Shown here: positions 12,847 to 15,141 of the stretch, piece after piece | Numbering within the stretch: the stretch's first letter is position 1 | Layout: each line of letters opens with the position of its first letter | Assembly: GCA_023436525.1 (NCBI GenBank) | Contig: JAEZIW010000228.1 | Location: forward strand, 1-15,141 | DNA: 15,141 nucleotides | From: Bacillota bacterium | GTDB lineage: Bacteria > Bacillota > Clostridia > Christensenellales > SZUA-584 | Reading direction: 5' to 3' | The notes under the pieces: model-generated | What the model saw: the letters and a program-made list of their open reading frames with translations, nothing else | Databases searched by the model: none | Told to the model about the DNA's origin: nothing | Made by a program: the position numbers and the translations under genes

Positions 12847-13356
12847 ATGATGGGCAGCATTGACGTTATAAAAGGTGATATAACAAGAATCAGCGCTGAC
12901 GCCATCGTTAATGCCGCGAACAATTCGCTGCTGGGCGGGGGCGGGGTAGACGGCGCAATACATCGGGCTGCGGGCCCGCTGCTGCTCAAAGAATGCAGGA
13001 CACTCGGCGGCTGCGAAACAGGCCATGCCAAAATCACCAAGGCATACAATCTGCCGTGCCGCTATGTGATCCATACGGTAGGTCCCGTTTGGCGCGGCGG
13101 GCAGCAAGGCGAGGAAGCGCTTCTTCGGGCTTGTTACGAAAATTCTCTGTGCTTGGCAATAAAACATGGCTTGAAAACCATCGCCTTTCCGGCCATCAGC
13201 ACCGGGGTATACGGTTACCCTATTGAAGAAGCAACCGACACAGCAGTGAGTGCGGTGGATGGCATACTGAAAAAAGAAGCAGCAATAGAAAAGGTCATTT
13301 TTGTCTGTTATTCGCAAGAGGCCGCCGATGTTTATAATAGTCGGCTTCAACTGTGA
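12847..13356 (+). CDS. Macro-domain O-acetyl-ADP-ribose deacetylase / ADP-ribose hydrolase
   Basis: The 169-residue product is a stand-alone macro domain of the MacroD/YmdB type. The N-terminus IDVIKGDITRISADAIVNAAN carries Asp11 that grips the adenine. NAANNSLLGGGGVDGAIH (22-39) is the catalytic loop, HTVGPVW (76-82) a core strand, and PAISTGVYGYP (115-125) the phosphate-binding loop. Such enzymes remove ADP-ribose from proteins or acetyl from O-acetyl-ADP-ribose; the YmdB form also modulates RNase III in E. coli. The start follows AAAAGGAGAGTAGG; an ATG one codon later is possible. It is divergent from the Cys-rich gene and no sirtuin or ADP-ribosyltransferase gene is seen in the window. 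Confidence 0.93.
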   Translation: MMGSIDVIKGDITRISADAIVNAANNSLLGGGGVDGAIHRAAGPLLLKECRTLGGCETGHAKITKAYNLPCRYVIHTVGPVWRGGQQGEEALLRACYENSLCLAIKHGLKTIAFPAISTGVYGYPIEEATDTAVSAVDGILKKEAAIEKVIFVCYSQEAADVYNSRLQL

Positions 13357-13555
13357 ATAAACAGAATCGATAAAACGAAAAGAAAAAATAATAAGAACTT
13401 GTAAATTTTCATCTAACATTGTCCAACAAAAAAGGTTTATCGGCACAAACGGAGAATTTATTACTCAAGTTAATCATGATGATCCGTCATTCGGCTATAA
13501 TTGAAGGTGGTCTGTTGTATCCCGTATTGGCAGAAAACTTTGTCAGGAGTTATTT
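13357..13555 (+). other. Intergenic stretch with a possible promoter
   Basis: About 200 A-rich bases after the macro-domain gene. No clear terminator. A perfect TATAAT at 13496-13501 lacks a good -35 box and may start the 13556 gene, which has its own CAGGAG site. Confidence 0.45.
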
Positions 13556-14221
13556 ATGAGTCAATTTGTGCCCGAAATACACGGCAATTTAAGAAAACAT
13601 ATGGTGCGTGTTCCGGAAGTGATCAACGAAGTCAGCGGAATTCGTATCTTCGGCAAAACAATAAAATCGCTTGTTTTTACTACGGATGTGGCATTAATTA
13701 AAAATTGCAATGCTAATGCCGTTATTGCCGTCTATCCGTTTACACCGCAGCCGCTGATTACCCACGCAATCATCACAGTGTCAGACATTCCTGTATTTTG
13801 CGGCATCGGAGGCGGCACCACAACCGGAAAGCGCGTTGTGAATCTTGCGATGGATGCTGAATTTCAAGGTGCTATCGGTGTGGTTGTGAATGCACCCACG
13901 TCAAACGAAATCATACTGAATCTCAAAGAAAGAATCGATATCCCTGTTGTGGTGACGGTGGTGTCTGAAGCAGAAGACGTGGGGGAAAGGCTCAAAGCAG
14001 GCGCTTCAATACTCAATGTTTCGGGTGCGGCGAGTTCCCCCGCTATCGTTAAATCCATCAGAAAGAAATACCCTGAAGTCCCGATCATCGCGACGGGCGG
14101 CCCGACAGATGAATCGATAATGAGAACGATTGAAGCCGGAGCAAACGCGATCACCTTCACGCCGCCCACATCGGCAGAAATCTTTAAGCATTTGATGGAG
14201 AAATACCGCAACCAGATTTAG
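13556..14221 (+). CDS. TIM-barrel (KDPG-aldolase-like) protein annotated elsewhere as 'hydrolase'
   Basis: The 221-residue product starts at an ATG following CAGGAGTT. It is a small beta/alpha barrel. Strand-loop motifs appear in order: SLVFTTDVALIKN (38-50), AVIAVYPFTPQP (55-66), IPVFCGIGGGTTTGKR (78-93, a glycine-rich loop), GVVVNAPTSNE (108-118), IPVVVTVVSE (129-138), AGASILNVSGA (148-158), VPIIATGGPTDE (175-186) and GANAITFTPPT (195-205). The Gly-Gly near 181 and the final loop resemble the standard phosphate-binding site of such barrels. Clostridial homologues are usually labelled only as hydrolase, and I know of no shown reaction. It stands alone and precedes the wall-protein gene; a link between them is not shown. 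Confidence 0.75.
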   Translation: MSQFVPEIHGNLRKHMVRVPEVINEVSGIRIFGKTIKSLVFTTDVALIKNCNANAVIAVYPFTPQPLITHAIITVSDIPVFCGIGGGTTTGKRVVNLAMDAEFQGAIGVVVNAPTSNEIILNLKERIDIPVVVTVVSEAEDVGERLKAGASILNVSGAASSPAIVKSIRKKYPEVPIIATGGPTDESIMRTIEAGANAITFTPPTSAEIFKHLMEKYRNQI

Positions 14222-14240
14222 TGTTCAATTCATAAAGAGG

Positions 14241-14268
14241 TTGCATATTTTGTTTAATTGCGTATAAT
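14241..14268 (+). promoter_or_regulatory. Promoter for the wall-associated protein gene
   Basis: TTGCAT (14241-14246), 16 bases, TATAAT (14263-14268). The -10 is perfect. It lies 65 bases before the start at 14334. Confidence 0.6.
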
Positions 14269-14333
14269 ATTATTAATTCATTACGGGATTATTACAGCGT
14301 CATTACTAAATTTACTGACATTAGAGGTCGTTT

Positions 14334-15141
14334 ATGAAAAATGGCAATATTTTTGAATATTGCGCGAAAGCCGGTTCATCGTTTATCCGTCTGATCAAAC
14401 GAATGTTTTCGAGTATTCTTTCTGCTAGCTTTAAAAAACCAGCATCAAACAGGCATAGATCCAATTACGACAGCATCAATACAGCTTCCGTTAGGTCTGT
14501 GCGTTACAGCCGGCAACCAAAAAAATGGTGGCAAAACAAGCGGCTCCTTATCGCCGGGGGAGGCGTTGTTGTTGTAATTGCGCTGGTGCTTATATTTGCG
14601 ATTCCGTCATCACCGAATAAAGCATTGGCTTCCATAGGCGGCGGTATGATGAATGACGATGCACAAGAGGCTTCACAAAGCACCCCCGAAGCCGCAGCAT
14701 CTCAAAGTGTCGAAACGCCGCAAAGCCCGTCTGTTTCGGATAGCGGGATGACTGTTCAAGGCGTGGATGAGCCTTTGGTTTCGCAAGGTGATGAGCTTTC
14801 TCCCATACCAACCACCGCGCCGGACAAAACCGAGCTGGTGCCGGGTGTTCACGATCCGCAGATGATTGAAATACAGCAGCGGTTGATGGATCTTGACTAT
14901 ATGGATGATGATGAACCAACCGATTATTACGGAAACGGTACAAAATACGCGCTTCAGCTTTTTCAGAGAAAAAACAACCTGCAGGTGGATGGCCTGCTCG
15001 GCGAAAAAACGCTGATTGCTTTGAGCTCGAATGATGCGCTTCCATACACCGTGAAGCTGGGAGACAGAGGTTCGGATGTTAAAGCGATGCAGGAACGTTT
15101 GCAGGAGCTTAAATACTTAAAGGCGGGGCGCACCGGTTATT
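14334..15141 (+). CDS. Membrane-anchored protein with PG_binding_1 repeats, C-terminus cut off by window edge
   Basis: The frame is open from ATG 14334 (after TTAGAGGTCG) to the end of the window, 269 residues. Residues 1-70 are basic and Ser-rich and should be cytoplasmic. Residues 71-90 (LIAGGGVVVVIALVLIFAI core) are a single membrane helix, so the rest is outside. Residues 105-170 form a Gln/Ser/Pro/Glu-rich linker. A peptidoglycan-binding domain (PF01471) spans about 172-232 (EIQQRLMDLDYM, ALQLFQRKNNLQVDGLLGEKT), and a second starts at 240 (KLGDRGSDVKAMQERLQELKYL) and is cut. In Clostridia this layout commonly leads to a cell-wall hydrolase such as a SleB-like cortex enzyme, but the catalytic part is beyond the window, so that is inference. 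The long cytoplasmic N-terminus is unusual for such enzymes. Confidence 0.85.
   Translation, partial: MKNGNIFEYCAKAGSSFIRLIKRMFSSILSASFKKPASNRHRSNYDSINTASVRSVRYSRQPKKWWQNKRLLIAGGGVVVVIALVLIFAIPSSPNKALASIGGGMMNDDAQEASQSTPEAAASQSVETPQSPSVSDSGMTVQGVDEPLVSQGDELSPIPTTAPDKTELVPGVHDPQMIEIQQRLMDLDYMDDDEPTDYYGNGTKYALQLFQRKNNLQVDGLLGEKTLIALSSNDALPYTVKLGDRGSDVKAMQERLQELKYLKAGRTGY

Noticed and set aside
12772..13446. 224-codon minus-strand open frame opposite the macro-domain gene
   Set aside because: The plus-strand macro-domain motifs are complete and well placed, so the opposite frame is incidental.
14590..15045. 151-codon minus-strand open frame at the right end
   Set aside because: It lies opposite a plus-strand gene with a membrane helix and PG-binding repeats and has no family resemblance.

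Overview
The window looks like chromosomal DNA from a Gram-positive anaerobe of the Clostridia (Bacillota). Pointers are strong AGGAGG-type ribosome binding sites, frequent TTG/GTG starts, sigma-A-like promoters, the oxygen-sensitive 2-hydroxyacyl-CoA dehydratase/activase gene family, a YlbF-like protein, and a membrane-anchored peptidoglycan-binding protein of the kind found in spore formers. There is no rRNA, tRNA, CRISPR array, transposase or phage gene that I can see, so this reads as ordinary chromosome made of many short transcription units. All family names come from recognising motifs by eye, not from a search.

Layout. 1-1040 (minus) is a membrane-anchored amidase-like wall enzyme, cut by the window edge. 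1185-1502 (plus) is a small YlbF-like protein, ending at a bidirectional terminator shared with a convergent Gly/Pro/Arg-rich repeat protein (1602-2105, minus). 2194-5201 (minus) is a compact overlapping three-gene operon: two related iron-sulfur/CoA-dehydratase-like subunits followed by an ATP-dependent activase. Divergent from it, 5363-5863 (plus) is a GtrA-family membrane protein. 6159-7073 is a GH5 endoglucanase without a signal peptide, behind a promoter overlapped by an inverted repeat, followed by a GNAT acetyltransferase. 7652-7900 is a small TM1266-like protein with its own terminator. 8022-9272 is a double HD/HD-GYP protein. 9352-10095 holds mscL and an abutting MmcQ/YjbR-like gene. 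10368-11591 is an MFS exporter with a clear terminator. 11731-12545 is a translationally coupled pair (DUF6530-like and GIY-YIG-like). 12577-12768 (minus) is a Cys-rich DUF6485-like protein divergent from a macro-domain hydrolase (12847-13356). 13556-14221 is a TIM-barrel protein of unknown substrate, and 14334 to the end is a membrane-anchored protein with PG-binding repeats, cut by the window edge.

How the genes fit together. The most system-like locus is the 2194-5201 operon. Its activase should use ATP to push a low-potential electron onto metal-cluster subunits encoded immediately upstream; the substrate is not evident. The two genes at the window ends suggest cell-wall work. The cellulase-like enzyme, lacking export signals, probably acts on imported oligosaccharides. 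The rest are single housekeeping or stress genes (osmotic channel, cyclic-dinucleotide phosphodiesterase, exporter, ADP-ribose chemistry) with no obvious common pathway.
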